From Rhodopirellula bahusiensis (GTDB lineage: Bacteria; Planctomycetota; Planctomycetia; Pirellulales; Pirellulaceae), in assembly GCF_002727185.1 (NCBI RefSeq), contig NZ_NIZW01000003.1:1-64000 (forward strand): 64,000 nucleotides of DNA, in the 5' to 3' direction. The translations under genes were made by a program, and so were the position numbers. A model generated the notes under the pieces. It was not told the DNA's origin. It ran no database searches and was given only the letters and a program-made list of their open reading frames with translations. Shown here in pieces: positions 7,718 through 13,960 of the stretch (position 1 is its first letter; every line of letters starts with the position of its first letter).

Positions 7718-7847
7718 CATGGTTTTTACGCTAGGCCTGCGGCACACCTTGGCTCTTTGGCAACGGGCCATGGCCTTGGTACAATTTCCGTAGTTCAGGC
7801 ACCGTTCGCTTCGTTCGGGGCGGTGTCGTAAAAACCTTCCGTTGGCA
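7712..7847 (+). other. attC of cassette 13
   Basis: 136 bp, R'' ACCTAAC 7712-7718, R' GTTGGCA 7841-7847. TGGCACCTAAC pairs with GTTAGGTGCCA at 7226-7236. Promoter: TTGGCA 7757-7762, TACAAT 7780-7785, spacing 17. Confidence 0.92.
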
Positions 7848-7854
7848 GACACTA

Positions 7855-8253
7855 GTGAGCCACAAAGTCCTCAAAGATCACGCTCACGTCTTCTGCCAGA
7901 TGTTCTACGGTTGGCGGATGCAATCTGACCTCGAAACGTTCGCTGCGCTGCCCGATGGCGCGCTAACCGTGGATGTCCTCGCTGGCACATGTGTCCACGA
8001 TTCCTGCGGTGCGCTCGAAACGTACATCGCTGGAGAAATGTCCGCGTGGTTCAAGCATCAACTCGACGAACGCGGAATCCCGCTGGCGGATATTAAATCC
8101 GCCATGCTTTTCGTGGACTTGGTTCGGGTTCCACCGCCCAAAAAGAAACGGGGCATTACATTCGACTGGCGCGGTCGCGGCGTCATTCAGACCGATTCGC
8201 GCGAATACGTCTCGGAACTTGCGGAATCTCACACATGGATACCGGCTTCGTAG
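7855..8253 (+). CDS. Cassette 14: unknown 132-residue protein (copy B)
   Basis: The protein is identical to that of 1953-2351, and the DNA is also identical as far as can be seen by eye over 7818-8398. It starts at GTG 7855. Two intact copies of one cassette nine positions apart, with no silent changes, mean a recent copy within this array or recent capture of the same circular cassette. Possible outcomes are higher dosage, or simply that the array is active. The function is unknown. Confidence 0.85.
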   Translation: MSHKVLKDHAHVFCQMFYGWRMQSDLETFAALPDGALTVDVLAGTCVHDSCGALETYIAGEMSAWFKHQLDERGIPLADIKSAMLFVDLVRVPPPKKKRGITFDWRGRGVIQTDSREYVSELAESHTWIPAS

Positions 8254-8264
8254 GTCGCCGTGTC

Positions 8265-8401
8265 TGCCAACATGGTTTTTACGCTAGGCCTTCGGCACAC
8301 CTTCGTTCTTTGGCAACCGGCGTTGGCTTTGGTACACTCTCTAGTAGATCAGGCATCGCTCGCTTCGTTTAGGGCGGTGTCGTAAAAACCTTCCGTTGCA
8401 C
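8265..8401 (+). other. attC of cassette 14
   Basis: 137 bp, identical to the site at 2363-2499 up to the recombination point, then R' GTTGCAC 8395-8401. Promoter: TTGGCA 8310-8315, TACACT 8333-8338, spacing 17. Confidence 0.92.
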
Positions 8402-8413
8402 GACCTCAAATCA

Positions 8414-8743
8414 ATGGACACACACGCGGAGGCGGAACTGTTTGCGTCGCCCGAATCTGACGGCGGGCGACACTCGCCGTTCTTTTCCGGATACCGACCG
8501 TGTATCACGATCGACGACGCTTACGATGGCTTGACCATCACGTTGCTCGACCGTGAGTCGATGGCTGGCGGTGATACTGGTCGCGTTGCATTCTCATTTC
8601 ACGCTCTTCCATCGTTCGTTGGGCGTCTTCACGTTGGCCTCGCTTTCGACATTGCCGAGGGTGCTCGCGTTGTCGCACGCGGCACGATCACGGCGGTTCA
8701 TGATCCCTCTTTGCTTTCTGCCGATACACTTGGATCGCCATGA
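8414..8743 (+). CDS. Cassette 15: free-standing EF-Tu domain III homologue
   Basis: 109 residues from ATG 8414 (a TTG at 8396 is inside the attC core and less likely). The stretch GGRHSPFFSGYRP is nearly the same as the EF-Tu domain III hallmark GGRHTPFFKGYRP. The end (FDIAEGARVVARGTITAV) matches the domain III end, where EF-Tu has FAIREGGRTVGAGVV. Domains I and II, including the GTPase site, are absent, so it cannot act as an elongation factor. It should fold as the EF-Tu barrel that contacts tRNA, EF-Ts and several toxins. A decoy or competitor role against EF-Tu-dependent toxins is an inference. Confidence 0.78.
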   Translation: MDTHAEAELFASPESDGGRHSPFFSGYRPCITIDDAYDGLTITLLDRESMAGGDTGRVAFSFHALPSFVGRLHVGLAFDIAEGARVVARGTITAVHDPSLLSADTLGSP

Positions 8744-8792
8744 TCGCTTGCATGCGCTTTCGGATGGATACCTATCTGGCGGCGCGGCGGTC

Positions 8793-8931
8793 GTGCAACA
8801 TGGTTTTTACACTAGGCCCTTCGGGCACACCTTCCTTTGCACTTCAAGCTTGGCTGGCGTATCATTAGCTTTTCGTGATTCAAGCTCCACTGCTTCGCTT
8901 AGGGCGGTGTCGTAAAAACCTTCCGTTACAC
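8793..8931 (+). other. attC of cassette 15
   Basis: 139 bp, R'' GTGCAAC 8793-8799, R' GTTACAC 8925-8931. GGTCGTGCAAC pairs with GTTGCACGACC at 8395-8405. Promoter: TTGCAC 8837-8842, TATCAT 8860-8865, spacing 17; this one lacks the TGN extension seen in the others. Confidence 0.9.
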
Positions 8932-8942
8932 GCCGCAGTCGA

Positions 8943-9335
8943 ATGCCATTTCCCGTCGACATCAAGTTCGTCACCGAGACTGAACGCAAACTCGGCGTCA
9001 AATTTCCGCCCGCTTACGTCAACGCGATGTTGAAATCTAACGGCGGCAGCGTGGAGACTCCTCCCGACGCGTGGATGCTCTACACGATCTTTGACACCAG
9101 CGACAAAAAGCGCCTCAAAAGAACGTGCAATGACGTCGTGCGCGAGACCAAGGCCGCAAATGACTGGCCCGACTTCCCGCCCAATGCAGTTGCAATCGGT
9201 GCTAATGGCGGTGGCGACCAACTAATCCTGATGCCGCAAGCCGATCATCCGGAACTGCTCAATCACGCGGTCTTTTGGTGGGATCACGAAACTGGCGACA
9301 TTCACAAGGTTGCGGATGACTTTGGAGACCTGTAA
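8943..9335 (+). CDS. Cassette 16: SUKH (SMI1/KNR4) family immunity-type protein
   Basis: 130 residues from ATG 8943. The protein opens with a helix TETERKLGVKFPPAYVNAML followed by SNGGSVETPPDAW. It then has AIGANGGGDQLILMP and a FWWDHETGD segment near the end. This order (E..LG..LP..Y...L...NGG, later GxxGxGD, then W.H) is the SMI1/KNR4 (SUKH) fold. Bacterial SUKH proteins are a major class of immunity proteins to polymorphic toxins. No toxin is encoded nearby, so its target is unknown. Confidence 0.75.
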   Translation: MPFPVDIKFVTETERKLGVKFPPAYVNAMLKSNGGSVETPPDAWMLYTIFDTSDKKRLKRTCNDVVRETKAANDWPDFPPNAVAIGANGGGDQLILMPQADHPELLNHAVFWWDHETGDIHKVADDFGDL

Positions 9336-9350
9336 CGCGGGGCAAGCGGC

Positions 9351-9560
9351 GTGTAACATGGTTTTTACGCAAGGCCACGGCTTCGTCGTTGGAGACTCGC
9401 CCGGCTTGCCACGTTTGTTCGCTCCGTTGTCGCGTGTTGGTTTGCAACGCCGTGGACACCGCCTCTTTGGCAACGTGGGTACCTTTTGGTAAACTGTTTT
9501 GTGTTGCGACGCTTTTTGACTTCAGTGAGAAAGCGGTGTCGTAAAAACCTTCCGTTGTCG
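9351..9560 (+). other. attC of cassette 16 (long form)
   Basis: 210 bp, R'' GTGTAAC 9351-9357, R' GTTGTCG 9554-9560. CGGCGTGTAAC pairs with GTTACACGCCG at 8925-8935. Promoter: TTGGCA 9467-9472, TAAACT 9490-9495, spacing 17. The extra ~70 bp sits in the loop region left of the promoter. Confidence 0.88.
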
Positions 9561-9588
9561 GACGCTAGTCGATTGGTTCCGCAGCCCT

Positions 9589-10134
9589 ATGACCAACGAT
9601 GATCCACAACGACTCCTGATACTCGACGTTGACGAGACTCTCATCTACGGTTCCGAGCGGGAACTGGATCGCCCAGCCGACTTTCGCGTTGGGCCGTTTC
9701 ACATCTACCGCCGACCGCACCTCGATTCGTTTCTTGCTGCCGTTGCGGAATGGTACACCCTTGCGATTTGGTCGTCGGCAACCAACGACTACGTCTCCGG
9801 AATCGCCGCCGCCATACGTCCTCAAAACGTTGAATTTGAATTCGTTTGGGGCCGGGAACGCTGTGTGCAACGCATGGACCCTGAACGTTTCGAGACCGTC
9901 TTCATCAAAGACCTCCGCAAGGTCAAACGCCTTGGCTTCGACATGCGTCGAATCCTTTTCATTGACGATACCCCGTCAAAAATGCAACGAAACTATGGGA
10001 ACGCTGTCTATGTTTCGCCCTTCGAGGGCGAACCGGACGACGAACTTGAGAAATTGACTGGATATCTCGGCTCAATTCGCACTGCCGACAACTATCGACG
10101 GATGGAAAAACGCGGATGGAGAACTCACTCGTAG
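9589..10134 (+). CDS. Cassette 17: HAD phosphatase of the NIF/FCP1-like type
   Basis: 181 residues from ATG 9589. HAD motif I is LLILDVDETLIYG, with the nucleophile Asp and the acid/base Asp two residues on. Motif II is IWSSAT and motif IV is ILFIDDTPSKM. The capless layout, with RRPHLDSFL after motif I, matches NLI-interacting factor (FCP/SCP-like) phosphatases. The substrate is unknown; the family includes protein phosphatases. All catalytic residues are present, so it should be active. Unlike most neighbours it is an enzyme and not an obvious immunity protein. Confidence 0.85.
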   Translation: MTNDDPQRLLILDVDETLIYGSERELDRPADFRVGPFHIYRRPHLDSFLAAVAEWYTLAIWSSATNDYVSGIAAAIRPQNVEFEFVWGRERCVQRMDPERFETVFIKDLRKVKRLGFDMRRILFIDDTPSKMQRNYGNAVYVSPFEGEPDDELEKLTGYLGSIRTADNYRRMEKRGWRTHS

Positions 10135-10145
10135 CGCATCGCGTC

Positions 10146-10283
10146 CGACAACATGGTTTTTACGCTGAGGCCTTCGGCACACCTTCCTTGTTTGGCGACG
10201 CGGGCTGGCCTTGGTACAATTTCCGGTAGTTCAGGCATCGTTCGCTTCGTTTAGGGCGGTGTCGTAAAAACCTTCCGTTGTGC
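10146..10283 (+). other. attC of cassette 17
   Basis: 138 bp, R'' CGACAAC 10146-10152, R' GTTGTGC 10277-10283. GCGTCCGACAAC pairs with GTTGTCGGACGC at 9554-9565. Promoter: TTGGCG 10192-10197, TACAAT 10215-10220, spacing 17. Confidence 0.92.
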
Positions 10284-10298
10284 GACCTACCGAAGTAG

Positions 10299-10658
10299 AT
10301 GCTCAAACTTCAATCCATGCAGGACTTCCATGACGTAAACACCGCGTCAGACCTTGCTGGCTTGATCGACCGTTTAATCGCGCCGGACGGCACTGGCGCA
10401 TTCTGGCTGCACCGCGATGGCGACTGCGAACTGGCACTTTTTCTTAACGGACGTCGCGCCGCTGTTTACCGTGATTCTGATGGTGCGTGGTCACAGACTC
10501 CCAACGCATCCGACGACGATTGTGACCAATTCCGACTCGAAAACGGACAGATCGACGATTTCCCACTGTCCCAATGTGTTTCAACCGCGGATGGCATTGC
10601 CGCATTTCTTGATACTGCCATCACCGGTCAACTCTCGGCCAAAATTGCTTGGCATTGA
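10299..10658 (+). CDS. Cassette 18: possible Imm1-like immunity protein
   Basis: 119 residues from ATG 10299 (MLKLQSMQDFHDV; an inner ATG at 10317 is possible). The body has AFWLHRDGDCELALFLNGRRAAVY, then FRLENGQIDDFPLSQCVSTADGIAAFLD. The pattern of a displayed-value hairpin, an N-G-Q-x-D-x-x-P block and a final helix resembles Imm1 proteins. The match is by memory and partial, so treat it as tentative. It is soluble. Confidence 0.55.
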   Translation: MLKLQSMQDFHDVNTASDLAGLIDRLIAPDGTGAFWLHRDGDCELALFLNGRRAAVYRDSDGAWSQTPNASDDDCDQFRLENGQIDDFPLSQCVSTADGIAAFLDTAITGQLSAKIAWH

Positions 10659-10664
10659 CCGGTC

Positions 10665-10801
10665 GTACAACATGGTTTTTACGCTGGTCCTGCGGCACAC
10701 CTTCCAACTTTGTCAACGCGGGCTGGCCTTGGTACAATCTCCAATAATTCAGACATCGCTCGCTTCGTTCAGGGCGGTGTCGTAAAAACCTTCCGTTATG
10801 T
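10665..10801 (+). other. attC of cassette 18
   Basis: 137 bp, R'' GTACAAC 10665-10671, R' GTTATGT 10795-10801. GGTCGTACAAC pairs with GTTGTGCGACC at 10277-10287 with one mismatch. Promoter: TTGTCA 10710-10715, TACAAT 10733-10738, spacing 17. Confidence 0.9.
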
Positions 10802-10811
10802 GCCACCGATC

Positions 10812-11204
10812 ATGCCTGATGCCGACCCGTTTCCCAGAGTGAAGCGTGCGATCATTCGCAGGCTCGTTGACGGCGTCGGCGCGCACGGCTTCTCGCAACT
10901 CCGCGCAACGACGTATTTCATCCGCGACCGTGGCCCAATCCGCGACGTGTTTTTCTTCCAAAAAATGCGATCCAATGCTATTACGATTTGCTATGGCGTC
11001 ATGGCCGTTCCGGATGATGATTGGACGCCTTGTGCGCCCAACGGGCGTTGGCTCAATAACCAAGAATTCTACCGTTGCAAATACGTCGACCATGTCGATG
11101 GTTCGATTGGCCGCGCGGTTGCTGACCTCGAATCCGAGGCTCTACCGTGGTGGAACGGTTTCGTGTCGACTGACGACCTTCCGCCAGCGCGTGGTGGCAC
11201 ATAA
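10812..11204 (+). CDS. Cassette 19: DUF4304-like protein
   Basis: 130 residues from ATG 10812; the stop TAA is in R'' (11202-11204). It has an N-terminal helix ending VGAHGFSQLRATTYFI, a strand DVFFFQKMRSNAITICYGV, a DDDWTPC segment, and a late helix IGRAVADLESEALPWWNGF. This follows the DUF4304 outline more loosely than the product of 3076-3456. An immunity-type role is inferred from family and context only. Confidence 0.52.
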   Translation: MPDADPFPRVKRAIIRRLVDGVGAHGFSQLRATTYFIRDRGPIRDVFFFQKMRSNAITICYGVMAVPDDDWTPCAPNGRWLNNQEFYRCKYVDHVDGSIGRAVADLESEALPWWNGFVSTDDLPPARGGT

Positions 11205-11407
11205 CAGGGTGTTTACGCAAGGGCCGCTCTCAACTGGTAACCGCTTTTGACTGTGAACATCTATAGCTTCGTTGACACTTTCCTCCGACGGAGACAGCGG
11301 CACACCCTCGCTCTTTGTTCAAGCAGCGAACCTTTGGTATGTTTCTTGATAATTCGACATCTTCTAGCTTCGTATGAGGCGGGTGTCGTAAAAACCTTCC
11401 GTTGTCC
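11199..11407 (+). other. attC of cassette 19 (long form)
   Basis: 209 bp, R'' ACATAAC 11199-11205, R' GTTGTCC 11401-11407. GTGGCACATAAC pairs with GTTATGTGCCAC at 10795-10806. Promoter: TTGTTC 11315-11320, TATGTT 11338-11343, spacing 17. The inner arm reads AACAGGGTG. Confidence 0.88.
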
Positions 11408-11418
11408 GCCGCAGATCA

Positions 11419-11832
11419 ATGAAGACTCACGTCAGTTTCAAACGTGATTCGACGACACTCAACAACGATGCTCAACCGTTCGGCGAGGACATTGCCGCTG
11501 CGATGGTTGCCTCCTTTGCGTCTCAAGGGCTGGGCGACTGGTCCCTTGATTCCCTCGACTATGCATTCACGCTATTCGCTCCTGCCAGTTCTCGCCGTTG
11601 CTACGTAATGGTCGGACTCGTTGACGACGTTCCACGACAATGGCTCATCTCGTGCGACCCCAGTCGCGGCCTTCTCGACTGGTTCCTGCGCAAGAACTAT
11701 GACGCAGAAATTGACACGGTCGCAAATGCAATCCACCGATTTCTGTCCGATGATTCGGGCGTGTCCGAAATTCGCTGGCACACTGCGGACGGCTGGAATT
11801 CTAATCCAGACCAATGGACACCTTCCCCGTAG
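11419..11832 (+). CDS. Cassette 20: unknown 137-residue protein, related to cassette 8
   Basis: ATG 11419 gives a soluble protein of 137 residues. The segment YVMVGLVDDVPRQWLISCDP and the C-terminal AIHRFLSDDSGVSEIRW with a WTPSP tail line up with the corresponding parts of the product of 4242-4685. No named family is recognised. It is the last cassette with a complete 5' attC core; its own attC is truncated after about 40 bases. Confidence 0.78.
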   Translation: MKTHVSFKRDSTTLNNDAQPFGEDIAAAMVASFASQGLGDWSLDSLDYAFTLFAPASSRRCYVMVGLVDDVPRQWLISCDPSRGLLDWFLRKNYDAEIDTVANAIHRFLSDDSGVSEIRWHTADGWNSNPDQWTPSP

Positions 11833-11841
11833 CGCAGCGGC

Positions 11842-11890
11842 GGATAACATGGGTTGTACGCAAAGGCCCTTCGGACACACCTTCGTCGTG
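11842..11890 (+). other. Truncated attC of cassette 20
   Basis: R'' GGATAAC 11842-11848 pairs with GTTGTCC at 11401-11407 with one mismatch. The inner left arm is changed (ATGGGTTGTACGC), and after GGCCCTTCGGACACACC the right half with the promoter and R' is missing. This site should no longer fold fully. Confidence 0.7.
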
Positions 11891-12195
11891 GTGCCAGCCT
11901 TGAACTCATTGCACAATCAAATCCGATTCAAACCACCTTTGCTTCGGTTGAGTCGGTATTGATCGCCCATCATCGCGCATTGCCATTTTATGAATTGCTG
12001 GCTTTGGCTGACCAACCGCCAATTGAGACCGAGGCAACCGCCCCTGGTGGCCTCGTCACATTCTTCGTTGATGTTCGACACATTTCTTCCGATTCTGTGC
12101 GCGTGGATGCGTCGTCGTTCGGAAACAATTGGTTCAAGCTCGAACGTCTTGACGAATCGGTTGTGATTCAACGGAATGCTGGTTCTGAGGCATAG
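11854..12195 (+). CDS. Cassette 21: remnant gene at the end of the array, start uncertain
   Basis: The open frame ends at TAG 12193-12195. Its first third overlaps the truncated attC, so the true N-terminus is probably lost. From about 11,960 the translation looks like protein (IAHHRALPFYELLALADQ, GLVTFFVDVRHISSDSVRVD, NNWFKLERLDES). No family is recognised, and no promoter of the attC type precedes it. It is probably a broken cassette fused to cassette 20 by deletion of the intervening attC half. Confidence 0.4.
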   Translation: MYAKALRTHLRRGASLELIAQSNPIQTTFASVESVLIAHHRALPFYELLALADQPPIETEATAPGGLVTFFVDVRHISSDSVRVDASSFGNNWFKLERLDESVVIQRNAGSEA

Positions 12196-12345
12196 TTAAC
12201 TGGCTGCACAGTTATTTGGTATTTGGGGTCAGCGAGGTACGAGCCTGAACGTCAATCCTTGTTTCAAACGAGTCGCTTTGCGGTGGGGACACTCCGGTAA
12301 ATTGGGTGTTGCAAAAACCTTCTATTGGGCGACTTCGCTGGATCG
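12196..12345 (+). other. Decayed terminal attC
   Basis: GGGTGTTGCAAAAACCTTC followed by TATTGGGCGAC near 12304-12332 matches the right half GGTGTCGTAAAAACCTTCC-GTT with several changes, including the core GTT turned into ATT. The left half is hard to see. This marks the integron-distal boundary. Bases 12345-12463 show nothing else recognisable. Confidence 0.6.
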
Positions 12346-12463
12346 CATGTCGCGACTTCCGTTCCTCACCCTTTTCTGATTGCGTTGCGATTGACTTCAG
12401 GGATATAGCCATTCGCTGCACAGGCTTGGGGTGTGGCACAGTTTGGCGAAGCTTGCCGTGACG

Positions 12464-13905
12464 TTACTTCAGTTCGACCCGGGTTGGTTTGGCCGTTTCG
12501 GATGTCATGTTCCGTGGGAGTTGGAATACGTCGCCGGCGGCGTTGGAGAAATACAGGTGGGAGTGCGACGGCTTTCGTCCGTGCCCGTCGGCCCAGATGG
12601 CAAAGAAGTCTGGGTGTGCGTGGAGGGCTCGTCGGACGTAGGTGTGGTTCATCTCGCTGTTGTTGGTCATTTGCCTCAGTTTGATTCAAGTTGCACCTTG
12701 GTCGGCGCTCTTCCACATCGCGACTTCGCCGCCCGGGTTGTAGGGCTGCGGTCCCTTTTCCGTTGGCCCGATGACTCGCCAGTCGTCGTCGGCCAGCAGC
12801 CATAGTTCTCCGGCGTCGTAGTTGTTGTCTGAAGTGGTGATGGGAGAGCGTTTCCATTCGCTACCCGTCCAACGTGCCAACATCCACGTGCGCGGATCGT
12901 TCTTCGGACCGGCTTCGTATCCTTGGCTAGTGATGTAAAGCAGCACGGGATGATCGTTCGTGTCATAGCGGAGATCTTTTAGGTACACGTTCAATCCTTC
13001 GGCTTCGTAGTCATGGATCAAAGCCTTGTTGTGGACCTCCTTCAGCGGCAATGAAAGCTTGTTTCCTTCTGCCGTTGTCCAGGTTCGGCCGTTGTCCGGC
13101 GTTTCGATGTAGTACAGGTTGGTCCGCCAGTTGAGTCCTTTGTCTTGCGGGTGATAGTTGAACATCGATCCGGCTTTGGACTCGCCGATGCCGCTGACTT
13201 GGTAGTGCCCTTGTCCCATCGCGGCCAATTTTTGCCACGCGCTCCACTCGCGACCGTCGACGCTGCTCATGAAGCAAATCGTGCGAGCGGCGGGGTAGTT
13301 GTAGCGAGTGAAGAAGGCTTGGAAGCCGTTGCCCGAGTGCCACATTTGCATGTAGGAAAAGTTGGTGATCGGAGTTCGCCCATTCTCATCGGCCCGGGTC
13401 GCTTTCACCAATTCAAACTCGGTAATATCGAAGGGGCGTTTGCTGCGGTGAATGTACGAGGGACGCGATTGTCCATGAGACGTTGAGAAGATCCAAAGGT
13501 GGCCTTCGTCGTCGACGGAAATCACGGGGTTGTCATGGGCGTCGTCAGTTAGCTTGTCCAGCAGGATCGTGGGGCGGGGAACGGTGTTGGTCTCATGGTC
13601 GTAGTACGAAACCATGTGAAGCAATTTACGATTGTCGTCGGCCGTCGCGCCTCCGAAGCAGAAGAACGTTTTGTTGACCTGCTCGCTGTAGATCGCGAAT
13701 GGTTTGTGCTTGGAGCAGTAGGTTCCCAGACCTCCGCTGTACTTGTAGACGTACTCGTCGCCCGATGGTTGGTTCATGTACCAAACGCCGCGATAGCCAT
13801 CGGCCTTTTGGTTCAACGTCACCGGTTCATCCGCACTGAAAAGTCAGCGCAAAAGAGCGAAGTCATTGCGATCAGCAAGGTGGGCAGTCCGAGATGTGAC
13901 TTCAT
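12464..13905 (-). pseudogene. Broken BNR-repeat (BNR_4-like) secreted protein
   Basis: Two lesions split one gene. A signal peptide (MKSHLGLPTLLIAMTSLFCA, ATG at 13905) is followed by a frameshift near 13,830-13,845. The mature part then reads ADEPVTLNQKADGYRGVWYM in another frame from about 13,840 to a TGA at 12686-12688. Past that stop the same frame continues for 74 codons (MTNNSEMNHTYVRRAL, later FAIWADGHGR) to 12464. The TGA sits where an Asp-box motif (SADQGAT-W) needs Trp, so TGG has become TGA. BNR_4 proteins include carbohydrate-active beta-propellers such as some polysaccharide lyases. A GTG at 13822 would give only a leaderless, shortened product. Confidence 0.8.
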
Positions 13906-13960
13906 GGTGCTTTCTTGAATGGCGAGGATGTTTTGGGGGCGTTCGAGTTGAGACGCCTGG

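Larger units (their letters stand above)
1..12340 (+). mobile_element. Chromosomal integron cassette array (distal part)
   Basis: Twenty complete single-gene cassettes and one truncated one, all in the same direction, are separated by attC sites. Each attC begins with an AAC that continues ATGGTTTTTACGC and ends with GTCGTAAAAACCTTCCGTT, the two imperfectly paired halves of a folded attC. The bases 5' of each AAC are complementary to the bases 3' of the GTT that opens the same cassette, as expected for recombination at G^TT in a circular intermediate. The integrase gene and attI are not in the window and should lie upstream of base 1. The 3' end is decayed from about 11,850 onward. Integrons in Rhodopirellula are known in general; the content and promoters described here are read from this sequence. 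Confidence 0.93.

Noticed and set aside
355-10806. Repeated minus-strand open frames in the first 12 kb (many containing MCRRPSVKTML or HNGRFLRHRPERS)
   Set aside because: They are translations of the complementary strand of attC sites. They recur only because attC recurs, and they lie opposite the cassette genes.
1-12340. CRISPR-like array
   Set aside because: The repeats are 135-210 bp, imperfect, fold as attC sites and alternate with coding sequences of 285-603 bp. No short spacer pattern exists.
1-12340. Tandem toxin-antitoxin array
   Set aside because: No toxin families (RelE, HigB, ParE, Doc and similar) were recognised, and cassettes hold one gene each.
12366-12857. Open frame on the minus strand over the BNR C-terminus
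   Set aside because: It is a shadow frame rich in Arg and Pro. The BNR frame on the same strand explains the sequence.
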